Part shown: positions 16,654 through 24,097 of the stretch, in pieces
How the letters are laid out: every line of letters begins with the position of its first letter
How positions within the stretch are numbered: position 1 is the stretch's first letter
DNA from: UBA1563 sp037440065
Lineage (GTDB): Bacteria; Bacteroidota; Ignavibacteria; Ignavibacteriales; Ignavibacteriaceae
Direction of reading: 5' to 3'
NCBI GenBank assembly: GCA_037440065.1
Contig: JBBIUV010000015.1
Location: 434,001-498,000, forward strand
Length of the DNA stretch: 64,000 nucleotides
Notes under the pieces: model-generated
Told to the model about the DNA's origin: nothing
The model's input: only the letters and a program-made list of their open reading frames with translations
Databases searched by the model: none
Made by a program: the position numbers and the translations under genes

Positions 16654-16681
16654 TCTGTAAACGGGGAAGTTGAGAATGATT

Positions 16682-16753
16682 GCATGGTTGCATGAATGAA
16701 ATCATTCAACCATGCCTTTGCATTCAACCATTCAACGATTCATCCATTCGTAT
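16682..16753. repeat. Palindrome followed by 8-base tandem repeats
   Basis: GCATGGTTG (16682-16690) pairs with CAACCATGC (16707-16715), enclosing AATGA/TCATT with a two-base loop. After a 6-base gap, four 8-base units follow: ATTCAACC, ATTCAACG, ATTCATCC and the decayed ATTCGTAT (16722-16753). The unit ATTCAACC also occurs inside the hairpin at 16704-16711. Two related units lie at 61333-61348. It sits just after the che operon and may also serve as its 3' end. Confidence 0.6.
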
Positions 16754-16863
16754 ATTTAAAGTATCATAAACTCATCTTCCGATAAATTTCTTCTTCCATT
16801 TTAACTTCTTTCACCTATCCTTATTCTTTTTTTCTTTTTTCCATTTTTCCTCCGCGCTTCTGT

Positions 16864-16960
16864 CCAATAACTTACTATTGGTTATAATTAGCCAGCCCAA
16901 ATTAGAAATGGGGGATTATCACCTCAAAAACCGATCAATTTTCATGGCATTTATTTTGTG
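16864..16960 (+). promoter_or_regulatory. Sigma-54-like promoter and inverted repeat before flgB
   Basis: TGGCATTTATTTTGTG at 16945-16960 has the GG-N10-G layout of sigma-54 promoters (consensus TGGCAC-N5-TTGC) but reads TTGTG in the -12 part. An inverted repeat, CCAATA (16864-16869) and TATTGG (16876-16881), lies about 65 bases upstream and contains TTACTATTG, also found before the che operon. It might be an activator site. flgB starts 30 bases after the -12 part. The rest of 16754-16863 shows nothing else clear. Confidence 0.45.
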
Positions 16961-16989
16961 TAACTCTTTACAAAAATAAAGAGAACAAA

Positions 16990-17379
16990 ATGCCAGTATC
17001 TGTAATTAAACAACTTGAAACTTTCGCCGACTTCTGCGTTGAGAAGAACAAAGCGATTAGTAAAAACATTGCGAACGCCGGAACAGCTGACTATCGCCGT
17101 GAAGACGTTGTTTTTAAAAATGTTCTTTCGGAAAGTATGACCGCCACATTACGGGAAACCGAAAGCAAACATTTCGGAGCTCAAGTTTCTGAAGATCATT
17201 CTCATAATTTTGAAAGAGTATTGGATACAAGCAACGAAAATATTTCAGGCGCAAATAATGTTGATGTGGATGCGGAAATGGCTGAACTGGCAGAGAATAC
17301 ACTCAGATTCAAATTTGTATCGAAGAAGCTTGGAGATTATTACAAGAACATACAAGATGTTATTAGAGGAAGCAGATGA
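16990..17379 (+). CDS. flgB: Flagellar proximal rod protein FlgB
   Basis: Rod subunit of 129 residues, exported by the flagellar type III apparatus without a signal peptide. N-terminal helix contains the rod/hook motif ISKNIANAGTADYRRED; the C-terminal helix has VDVDAEMAELAENTLRFKFV. Length is normal for FlgB. First gene of the long fli/flg operon, overlapping flgC by 4 bases. Confidence 0.93.
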   Translation: MPVSVIKQLETFADFCVEKNKAISKNIANAGTADYRREDVVFKNVLSESMTATLRETESKHFGAQVSEDHSHNFERVLDTSNENISGANNVDVDAEMAELAENTLRFKFVSKKLGDYYKNIQDVIRGSR

Positions 17380-17876
17380 AAATAGGTAGCAATTTCCCTG
17401 GATTTGATATTAGCGCTAAAGGATTAAGTATTCAGAGAAAAAAGATGAATCTTATTTCGGAAAACATTGCCAATGCAAATACTATAAGCGCAGAAGATAA
17501 TCAACCCTACAAAAGAAAATCTTTAGAAGTAAAACAATCACAAGGTGCATTTGCAAATGTAACCGCAGAGCAAGTTAGAACAATCCCAATGTTCACTTCA
17601 AACGGAAATCATATCGGTGGTACCAACACATCTAGTTTGAGTAATCCGGTTAGCGGATCAACACAAATGGAAAAAGAAATTATAGACGAAACTCCCGGCG
17701 ATAAAGTATACATGCCGGAAAGTCCCAACGCCGATAAAGAAGGATACGTTCAACTTTCTAACGTAAACATTATCACTGAGATGACTGATATGATTGTGGC
17801 TACAAGAAGTTACGAAGCAAACTTAACTGCGTTCAATTCTTCAAAGCAAATGGCGAAAGATACACTGGAGATATAG
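17376..17876 (+). CDS. flgC: Flagellar proximal rod protein FlgC
   Basis: Rod subunit of 166 residues. N-terminal SAKGLSIQRKKMNLISENIANANT and C-terminal EMTDMIVATRSYEANLTAFNSSKQMAKDTLEI are the conserved FlgC ends that pack into the rod core. Slightly longer than the enterobacterial protein (134) because of a middle segment rich in Ser, Gly and Asn. Translationally coupled to flgB. Confidence 0.94.
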   Translation: MKIGSNFPGFDISAKGLSIQRKKMNLISENIANANTISAEDNQPYKRKSLEVKQSQGAFANVTAEQVRTIPMFTSNGNHIGGTNTSSLSNPVSGSTQMEKEIIDETPGDKVYMPESPNADKEGYVQLSNVNIITEMTDMIVATRSYEANLTAFNSSKQMAKDTLEI

Positions 17877-17877
17877 T

Positions 17878-18147
17878 ATGAAAATTTCAGCAAATGCAAT
17901 CGGTAATTATTCTCCTGTTTACGCAAGGAAACCTGTACAAGAACAAAAGTCGACACAAAATAGTGCTCCTGTTCGCTTTCGTCCGCAAGTAAAAAACGGA
18001 AATGCCGAACTAACGACGGTTGAAAAAGAATTTTTCGCTGCGCTTTATCCACAGGAAAAAACAGAGATCATGGATTATCATTTCTATCAAAAAAACGGAC
18101 AGATGTCCGGTGTAAAAATCGGTTCTATGTTTGATAAAAGAGGTTAA
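17878..18147 (+). CDS. Unknown small protein between flgC and fliE
   Basis: Protein of 89 residues, not recognised. Its start is one base after the flgC stop and its stop nearly touches fliE, so it belongs to the operon. The first 35 residues are Pro/Gln/Ser-rich and probably disordered; residues about 45-89 look folded, with LTTVEKEFFAALYPQE followed by a Gly-rich end, VKIGSMFDKRG. No signal peptide. It could be a flagellar chaperone, an exported rod-associated factor or an assembly regulator; nothing in the sequence decides between these. Confidence 0.7.
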   Translation: MKISANAIGNYSPVYARKPVQEQKSTQNSAPVRFRPQVKNGNAELTTVEKEFFAALYPQEKTEIMDYHFYQKNGQMSGVKIGSMFDKRG

Positions 18148-18148
18148 T

Positions 18149-18439
18149 ATGCAAATTGAATCAATCGGTACGCTGTTACCAAATCTAATGAAACCAGCTG
18201 CGGCAGAAAAGAAAACCGGAGTTGAATTCGAAAACGTCTTCTCTGATTTCATCGGTCAGGTAAATAAAACGCAACTTGATGCAAATAAACTAACTGAAGA
18301 TTTTCTCGGCGGAAAAGGCGTTGAGCTTCATGAAGTGATGATCGCTGGAGAAAAAGCAAAAACAAGTTTTGATCTTTTGATGGAGATCAGAAATAAAGCA
18401 ATTGATATGTACAAAGAATTATCCAGAATGTCTGCGTAA
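18149..18439 (+). CDS. fliE: MS ring-rod adapter FliE
   Basis: Protein of 96 residues from ATG 18149, preceded by AGAGG; an upstream TTG at 18131 would overlap the preceding gene. The FliE signature is the helical C-terminal half: LHEVMIAGEKAKTSFDLLMEIRNKAIDMYKELSRM. FliE joins the FliF ring to the proximal rod and is an early export substrate. Six bases separate it from fliF. Confidence 0.92.
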   Translation: MQIESIGTLLPNLMKPAAAEKKTGVEFENVFSDFIGQVNKTQLDANKLTEDFLGGKGVELHEVMIAGEKAKTSFDLLMEIRNKAIDMYKELSRMSA

Positions 18440-18444
18440 CTACT

Positions 18445-20046
18445 ATGAATAATAATTTTCTCGATCAAATAATGGGGGTCTTCAATAAGCTGACAATTCA
18501 GCAGCGTCTTATTATCGGCGGAGCCACGGTTGGAACATTCGCCCTAATAATTGTTTTGATCTTCTTTTTAAACGAACCTGTTTATACAACGCTCTACACA
18601 AATCTTGCTGAGGAAGATGCATCAAAAGTAATTGCTGAATTAACCGCTCAAAAAATTCCTTATGTTATTGAGGACAACGGAAAATCGATCAAAGTTCCAA
18701 AAGATAAAGTTTATGAAACAAGATTAACGCTCGCCGGAAAAGGAATTCCAAATTCGGGAATTATCGGATATGAAATATTTGATAAAAGCACAATGGGAAT
18801 GTCGGAGTTCATGCAAAAGCTAAATTACAAACGTGCGCTGGAAGGTGAACTCGCTAAAACAATCATGGGACAGGATGGAGTTGAAGCAGCAAAAGTGCTT
18901 ATCGTACTTCCACCAAAATCAATTTTTAAAGATGAAGAAAAACTTCCTACCGCTTCGGTTGTGTTGAAATTAAAAAACAATTTTACTTTATCAAAGACGA
19001 ACATTGCAGCCGTTGTAAATTTGGTTTCGAGCAGTGTTGAAGGACTTCTCCCAAACAAAATTACTTTGTTAGACACACGCGGCAGATTGCTTTCAAAAGA
19101 AACTGATGAAAATCCTCTTGCAGTTTCAAGCAGTAAACAGTATGAAATAAAACAACAAGTTGAAAATTATCTCGTTCAAAAAGCGCAGGGAATGCTCGAT
19201 AACGTTTTAGGTTACGGCAATGCTATGGTTCAGGTTAATGCAGAAATAAATTTTGATCAAGTTGAAAAAACAATGGAAACCTATGATCCTGAATCTCAGG
19301 TAGCCGTAAGCGAGCAAACCATTAAAACCGAAAACAACGGAAGAAATATGAGTGATTCTTCCGCAGCGACTAATCAGAACAGCACAACCAATTACGAAAT
19401 TAGCAAAACCATTCAAAGAGTTATAGAAGGATCGGGAAATATTAGACGGATGAGTGTTGCTGCGGTTATCAATGATGTGCAGAAGGAAGTTAGAAAAGGG
19501 GAAACAGTTAAGATCGTAAATGAACCCCAAACTCCGGCTCAGATGAAAAAACTTGAAGAAATCATCAAAAATGCTATTGGTTATGATCCGAATAGACAAG
19601 ATCAGCTTTCGGTTGTTAATATCAATTTTCAACCTAAAACATTTGATGATTTAAAAGTAGAAAAAAGTTCATTCTTCGATAATCCAGAAAAGTGGATCAA
19701 TGTCCTCTTTGTTTTAGGAGGAATAATCGCTTCGCTGTTCATCTTAAAAGGATTAATGCAAAGATTGAAGAACGAAAAAATAATTATTGGTACTATCAAT
19801 CGTGATAATTTAGCCTTCGACACAGGCATGAACACCCAATCACTTTTTAACAGTGAAGAGCAGAGATCGATCCCAACACCAACGCACAAAAAAAAGGTAT
19901 TGCCGATCGGAGATATTGAAGATGACATCTCGGATGAAGCCTTGAAGAAAAAATCACAACAAGAAAAAATAACGAACTACGTTTCTAAAAATCCGGTTGA
20001 TGCCGCAAAATTAATAAATGCATGGTTACACGAAGATGAGCTCTAA
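18445..20046 (+). CDS. fliF: Flagellar MS-ring protein FliF
   Basis: Inner-membrane ring subunit of 533 residues. Membrane helices at about 20-42 and 418-440 flank the large periplasmic ring-building domains, which begin with the conserved EPVYTTLYTNLAEEDASKVIAEL and include GIPNSGIIGYEIFDKSTMGMSEF. The cytoplasmic tail ends in VDAAKLINAWLHED, the helix that binds FliG. Length is normal. fliG begins inside the last codons of fliF. Confidence 0.96.
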   Translation: MNNNFLDQIMGVFNKLTIQQRLIIGGATVGTFALIIVLIFFLNEPVYTTLYTNLAEEDASKVIAELTAQKIPYVIEDNGKSIKVPKDKVYETRLTLAGKGIPNSGIIGYEIFDKSTMGMSEFMQKLNYKRALEGELAKTIMGQDGVEAAKVLIVLPPKSIFKDEEKLPTASVVLKLKNNFTLSKTNIAAVVNLVSSSVEGLLPNKITLLDTRGRLLSKETDENPLAVSSSKQYEIKQQVENYLVQKAQGMLDNVLGYGNAMVQVNAEINFDQVEKTMETYDPESQVAVSEQTIKTENNGRNMSDSSAATNQNSTTNYEISKTIQRVIEGSGNIRRMSVAAVINDVQKEVRKGETVKIVNEPQTPAQMKKLEEIIKNAIGYDPNRQDQLSVVNINFQPKTFDDLKVEKSSFFDNPEKWINVLFVLGGIIASLFILKGLMQRLKNEKIIIGTINRDNLAFDTGMNTQSLFNSEEQRSIPTPTHKKKVLPIGDIEDDISDEALKKKSQQEKITNYVSKNPVDAAKLINAWLHEDEL

Positions 20047-21082
20047 AGAAAAATTACAAGTAAAAGAAAACCGGACATCAAAAAATATTTCCGGAGTGCA
20101 AAAAGCCGCGTTGTTAATGATTGCGTTTAACGTTGATACGGCTTCGGAAGTGATAAAACATCTTGATCCTTCCGATATTGAACTGATCTCGACGGAAATT
20201 TCCAAAGTTCGGAACATTCCTTCTCAAATTGTTGAGATGGTAATGGAAGAATACTACAACATGGTAGTTGCCCGTGAGTATGTTCTTGAAGGCGGAATTG
20301 AATTTGCCCGCGCCGTACTTGAGAAATCTTTCGGCATTAGTAAAGCGATGGAGATAATTGAAAAAGTTAAAAATCTTACAACTCTAAAAGGTTTTGATGT
20401 ATTGAAAAAAGCTGATTCTTCACAGCTTGTAAATTTTTTAAGTAAAGAACATCCGCAAACCATAGCTCTAATTCTTGCACATCTTAATCCCGAACACACT
20501 GCCAAAGCGTTACAAGAATTACCCGAAAACCTTCGGCACGATGTTGTTTTCAGAATTGCGACACTTGGTAAAATTTCTCCTCAAACGTTGAAGCAAATCG
20601 AAAAAGTTGTTGATGAAATGGCAGGACTCTCGATGGGACAGTCGCTCAGTAAAATTGGCGGAACAAAAAATCTCGCGTCAGTTTTGAACAGAACAACGGT
20701 TAGTCTTAGCAAAGATATTATGCAAAAGCTGGAAGAAAAAGATCCCGATGTTGCGTTGGAAGTGAAACGATTAATGTTTCTCTTTGACGATATCGTTAAC
20801 ATACAGGATAAGGATATTCAGAAAATTCTTAGAGTTGTTGATAGAAAAGATCTTGCACTCTCTCTCAAGATTGTTGATGAAAAACTAAAGAACAAATTCT
20901 TCCTTAATATGTCAGAACGCGCTTCCGATCTTTTGAAGGAAGAGTTGCAATACATGGGCATGGTAAAACTGAAAGAGGTTGAAGCTGCACAAGCAAAAAT
21001 TATCGATGCAGTAAAGTTACTCGAAGAAGAAGGAGAGATTTCACTCAATCTCCGAGGAAACAAGGAAGAAGTTTATGTCTAA
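20036..21082 (+). CDS. fliG: Flagellar motor switch protein FliG
   Basis: Rotor protein that bridges FliF to FliM and touches the stator. From ATG 20036 it has 348 residues; ATG 20018, six codons earlier, is also possible. Both overlap the end of fliF. Three armadillo-like domains are visible: N-terminal FliF-binding, middle with EHPQTIALILAHLNPEHTAKAL, and C-terminal with the charged torque helix (RVVDRKDLALSLKIVDEKLK) and FLNMSERASDLLKEELQYMG. All parts of a functional FliG seem present. Confidence 0.95.
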   Translation: MSSKEKLQVKENRTSKNISGVQKAALLMIAFNVDTASEVIKHLDPSDIELISTEISKVRNIPSQIVEMVMEEYYNMVVAREYVLEGGIEFARAVLEKSFGISKAMEIIEKVKNLTTLKGFDVLKKADSSQLVNFLSKEHPQTIALILAHLNPEHTAKALQELPENLRHDVVFRIATLGKISPQTLKQIEKVVDEMAGLSMGQSLSKIGGTKNLASVLNRTTVSLSKDIMQKLEEKDPDVALEVKRLMFLFDDIVNIQDKDIQKILRVVDRKDLALSLKIVDEKLKNKFFLNMSERASDLLKEELQYMGMVKLKEVEAAQAKIIDAVKLLEEEGEISLNLRGNKEEVYV

Positions 21083-21707
21083 TGTGCTTCAACTTTCGGT
21101 AAATCCAAAGAAGTTAAACTTCAGAATAAAAAATGCTTCGACGGAAGAAATGTTTGAACTTCCGAATCAAGAAAACACACTTGAAACTCAATTGATGCAG
21201 AAATATGAATTAGGCTTTGCCGACGGGCGTGAGCAGATGAGAAAAGAACTGGAGCAGAACTATCAAAAGAAACTTTTTGAACAAAAGAAAATGCTTCAGG
21301 AAGTGATTGCATCCGTTGACGACAAGCTGGTGGAATATGACCAACAATTCGAGACGATGGTGCTCAATCTCGCATTTCTTGTTTCAGAAAAAATCATTAA
21401 ACGGGAAATTGAAACCAAATCAATTATTGATGAAACATTGAAATTCGCATTAAAAAAAGTTTTGGGCGCAAATAAAGTAATAATAAAACTTAATCGAAAA
21501 GATCTTGAACATCTGAAAAATGATGCTGATGGAATTTTAAATGATGACATGTTTTCGCGCATTACTTTTGAGTCTGATGAGCGTATTGATGCAGGAGGAT
21601 GTCTTGTTGAAACTGAGATCGGGAACGTTGAATCACGGATCAACACTCAATTAGCAGAACTAAAAAAATTACTTGAACAGCATCTTTTTAATTCAGAAGA
21701 CCAATGA
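21075..21707 (+). CDS. fliH: Flagellar export ATPase regulator FliH
   Basis: Cytoplasmic protein of 210 residues that holds FliI at the export gate. The middle (about 55-100) is a Lys/Glu/Gln-rich coiled coil and the C-terminal half has the FliH/V-ATPase-E-like fold, with LAFLVSEKIIKREIE and the late GGCLVETEIGNVESRINTQL. Overlaps fliG by 8 bases and fliI by 4, in the usual fliG-H-I-J order. Confidence 0.9.
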   Translation: MSNVLQLSVNPKKLNFRIKNASTEEMFELPNQENTLETQLMQKYELGFADGREQMRKELEQNYQKKLFEQKKMLQEVIASVDDKLVEYDQQFETMVLNLAFLVSEKIIKREIETKSIIDETLKFALKKVLGANKVIIKLNRKDLEHLKNDADGILNDDMFSRITFESDERIDAGGCLVETEIGNVESRINTQLAELKKLLEQHLFNSEDQ

Positions 21708-23032
21708 GTATAGAAACAACTTTCATAAAGAAATGTAAACGAATTATTGACGAAGCTGAACTCGTCAAAGTGAACGGAAAGGTAACCGATGTTGTCGGAT
21801 TGATCATTATATCGGTTGGCCCAAACGTCTCCCTCGGAGAAGTTTGTTACATTGTCGATACTGAGGGAAATGAGGTTTGTAAATCGGAAGTTGTAGGTTT
21901 TAAAGACGGAAAAGTTCTTTCGATTGCTTTAGGAGAAGTTCACAGAATTTCCCCCTCGTGTGAGATCATCGCCTCAGGTAAAAATTTTATGATCGGTGTG
22001 GGAGACCAATTATTAGGCCGTGTGATTGACGGACTTGGAAATCCAATTGATGGAAAAGGTGAACTTTTTCATGAAACGGAATTTAGTATTTACAGAGAAC
22101 CCCCAAATCCTTTAACAAGAAAAAGAATCGTAACGCCGCTGCAAACCGGTGTTCGTTCAATCGATGGGTTATTAACGATTGGAAAAGGACAGCGTGTCGG
22201 AATTTTTGCCGGTTCAGGCGTTGGTAAAAGTGTTACGCTTGGAATGATTGCAAGGAATACCAATGCCGATATAAACGTGATTGCACTTATCGGAGAACGG
22301 GGAAGGGAAGTTAGAGAATTTATTGAAAAAGATTTAGGCGAAGAAGGATTAAAAAGATCTGTCGTCATTGTCGCAACAAGTGATAAATCAGCTCTTGTGA
22401 GAATGAAAGGTGCATTTATCGGAACAACGATTGCAGAATATTTCCGCGAAAAAGGAAAAGATGTTGTGCTGATGATGGACTCAGTTACCAGATTTGCAAT
22501 GGCGCAACGAGAAATCGGTTTGGCAGTTGGTGAACCGCCGACAACAAAGGGATACACACCGTCGGTATTTGCTTTGCTTCCTAAACTTCTTGAACGTGCC
22601 GGCACTACGGATAAAGGTTCCATTACCGGATTATACACGGTTCTGGTTGACGGTGATGATATGAACGAGCCAATTGTTGATGCGGTACGCTCAATTTTGG
22701 ATGGACACATTGTTCTCTCCAGGAAATTAGCTAACCGCGGACAATATCCTGCGGTTGATCCTCTGCAAAGTGTTTCCCGTGTTATGCCGGATATTGTAAC
22801 TCAAGATCATCGTGAAAGAGCAACTTCATTTAATGAAATTTTAGCGACATACAAAGAAGCGGAGGATCTGATCAATATCGGCGCCTATGTACGCGGAAGT
22901 AATCCGCAAATTGATCATGCGTTATCAAAAATAAATTTGCTGAGAAGTTTTCTTAAACAGGATATGAATGAAAAAGCATTTTACGGTGAAACCGTGGACC
23001 GTTTAAATAACATTATTGAAAAACCGTTATAA
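21704..23032 (+). CDS. fliI: Flagellum-specific ATPase FliI
   Basis: Type III export ATPase of 442 residues related to the F1 beta subunit. Walker A GSGVGKS at 170-176, the catalytic GERGREVREF segment, Walker B DVVLMMDSVTRFA and the PPTTKGYTPSVFALLPKLLERAG signature are intact. It delivers and unfolds substrates at FlhA/FlhB with FliH and FliJ. ATGA overlap with fliH. Confidence 0.97.
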   Translation: MSIETTFIKKCKRIIDEAELVKVNGKVTDVVGLIIISVGPNVSLGEVCYIVDTEGNEVCKSEVVGFKDGKVLSIALGEVHRISPSCEIIASGKNFMIGVGDQLLGRVIDGLGNPIDGKGELFHETEFSIYREPPNPLTRKRIVTPLQTGVRSIDGLLTIGKGQRVGIFAGSGVGKSVTLGMIARNTNADINVIALIGERGREVREFIEKDLGEEGLKRSVVIVATSDKSALVRMKGAFIGTTIAEYFREKGKDVVLMMDSVTRFAMAQREIGLAVGEPPTTKGYTPSVFALLPKLLERAGTTDKGSITGLYTVLVDGDDMNEPIVDAVRSILDGHIVLSRKLANRGQYPAVDPLQSVSRVMPDIVTQDHRERATSFNEILATYKEAEDLINIGAYVRGSNPQIDHALSKINLLRSFLKQDMNEKAFYGETVDRLNNIIEKPL

Positions 23033-23036
23033 CTAA

Positions 23037-23471
23037 ATGTCAAAATTCACTTACAAATTTGATGCGATCCGCAAAGTAAAAGAATCACTTGAAAAGAAAG
23101 TGCAGAAAGAAGTTGCGGAAATTGATTTGTTAATTGATAAATACAAACTCGAACTGCAAAAATTGACAGATGAAGAAAAAGAACAGAGTGAAAAGTTTTC
23201 AAAGAATATCAAAATAATCGAGTTGAAAGAACGAAGAGCTTATCTTGTTTCTCTAAAGAAAAAAATGGAAAATGTTCAGATGCAGATCAACGTCCTTTAT
23301 TTGCAGCGTGAAAAGAAGATAAACGAACTGATACAGAAAAGTAAAGAACATAAAATCTTTGATTCGCTTGAAGACGTTTATCGCGATCAATTTAATGAAG
23401 AAGAAAAAAGACTTGAAATGGTGCAAGTTAACGAAACCGCCACACAACGTTTTGTGAGGGAGAAGAATTGA
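23037..23471 (+). CDS. fliJ: Flagellar export protein FliJ
   Basis: Coiled-coil protein of 144 residues, almost wholly helical and Lys/Glu-rich, with no membrane part. Position directly after fliI, length and the two long antiparallel-type helices fit FliJ, the central stalk of the export ATPase. Sequence conservation in this family is low, so the call rests on fold and context. Confidence 0.85.
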   Translation: MSKFTYKFDAIRKVKESLEKKVQKEVAEIDLLIDKYKLELQKLTDEEKEQSEKFSKNIKIIELKERRAYLVSLKKKMENVQMQINVLYLQREKKINELIQKSKEHKIFDSLEDVYRDQFNEEEKRLEMVQVNETATQRFVREKN

Positions 23472-24097
23472 AAAATTTAATTATTTACACAGTAACTTTT
23501 ATCCAGGCATTTATTTTAATCACCGGAGCTTTCATCTTTTTGAACTCCTACTTTGTAGATGTTTTTCATTTCAATTTTGCCTTGGTGAGTGATCTGCCGA
23601 AGAAATCTGAAATGCCGCTTACCACTCTTTCTCCATTGGATAGTATTGTAATTAAAGAAATGAAAGCAACGTTGATCGATACACTTGAATCGATTAACAA
23701 AAGGAACAACCTTGAACCGCTTGCAGGTAAATTTGTAAAGGATTCATTGGTAATTGATAGCTTAAATAAATTTATTGCACAGATCGTAAAAGAGGTAAAG
23801 AAAAATCCCAAACAGGAAAAAGGACTAAAACAAGAGACTAAAGAAGCACCAAAAACAGAAACGACTGTCGCACAAGGTGTTGAAACGGTGAAGCACGACA
23901 GCGTCTATGTTGCCTGGAAAAAACAGACAGCTTCATTGTATGAAATGATGGAGCCGAAGAAAGCTGCTAAAATAATTCAGAATTTCTCCGATAATGTTGC
24001 CAGAGACATTTTGTATTCCATGAAAAAGAAGAAAGCTGCGGAAATATTGGCTCAATTAAATCCAGAAACTGCGAATAGATTTACGAAGGCACAATGA
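23468..24097 (+). CDS. MotE-like/MgtE N-domain protein of the flagellar operon
   Basis: Protein of 209 residues with one N-terminal membrane helix (about 5-28), a helical/charged periplasmic middle and a C-terminal MgtE-N type domain (about 155-205) with MEPKKAAKIIQNFSDNVARDILYSMKKKKAAEILAQL. Proteins with this layout next to fliJ include MotE, a periplasmic chaperone for motor protein MotC in alphaproteobacteria; other bacteria have it in fli operons with no known partner. Start overlaps fliJ and stop overlaps fliK by 4 bases. Confidence 0.8.
   Translation: MKNLIIYTVTFIQAFILITGAFIFLNSYFVDVFHFNFALVSDLPKKSEMPLTTLSPLDSIVIKEMKATLIDTLESINKRNNLEPLAGKFVKDSLVIDSLNKFIAQIVKEVKKNPKQEKGLKQETKEAPKTETTVAQGVETVKHDSVYVAWKKQTASLYEMMEPKKAAKIIQNFSDNVARDILYSMKKKKAAEILAQLNPETANRFTKAQ

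Noticed and set aside
16757..16785. TTTAAAG ... TCCGATAA as another sigma-28 promoter before flgB
   Set aside because: The -10 matches, but the nearest TAAA is 17 bases away, not 15, and the start codon is over 200 bases downstream; a sigma-54-like element lies closer.
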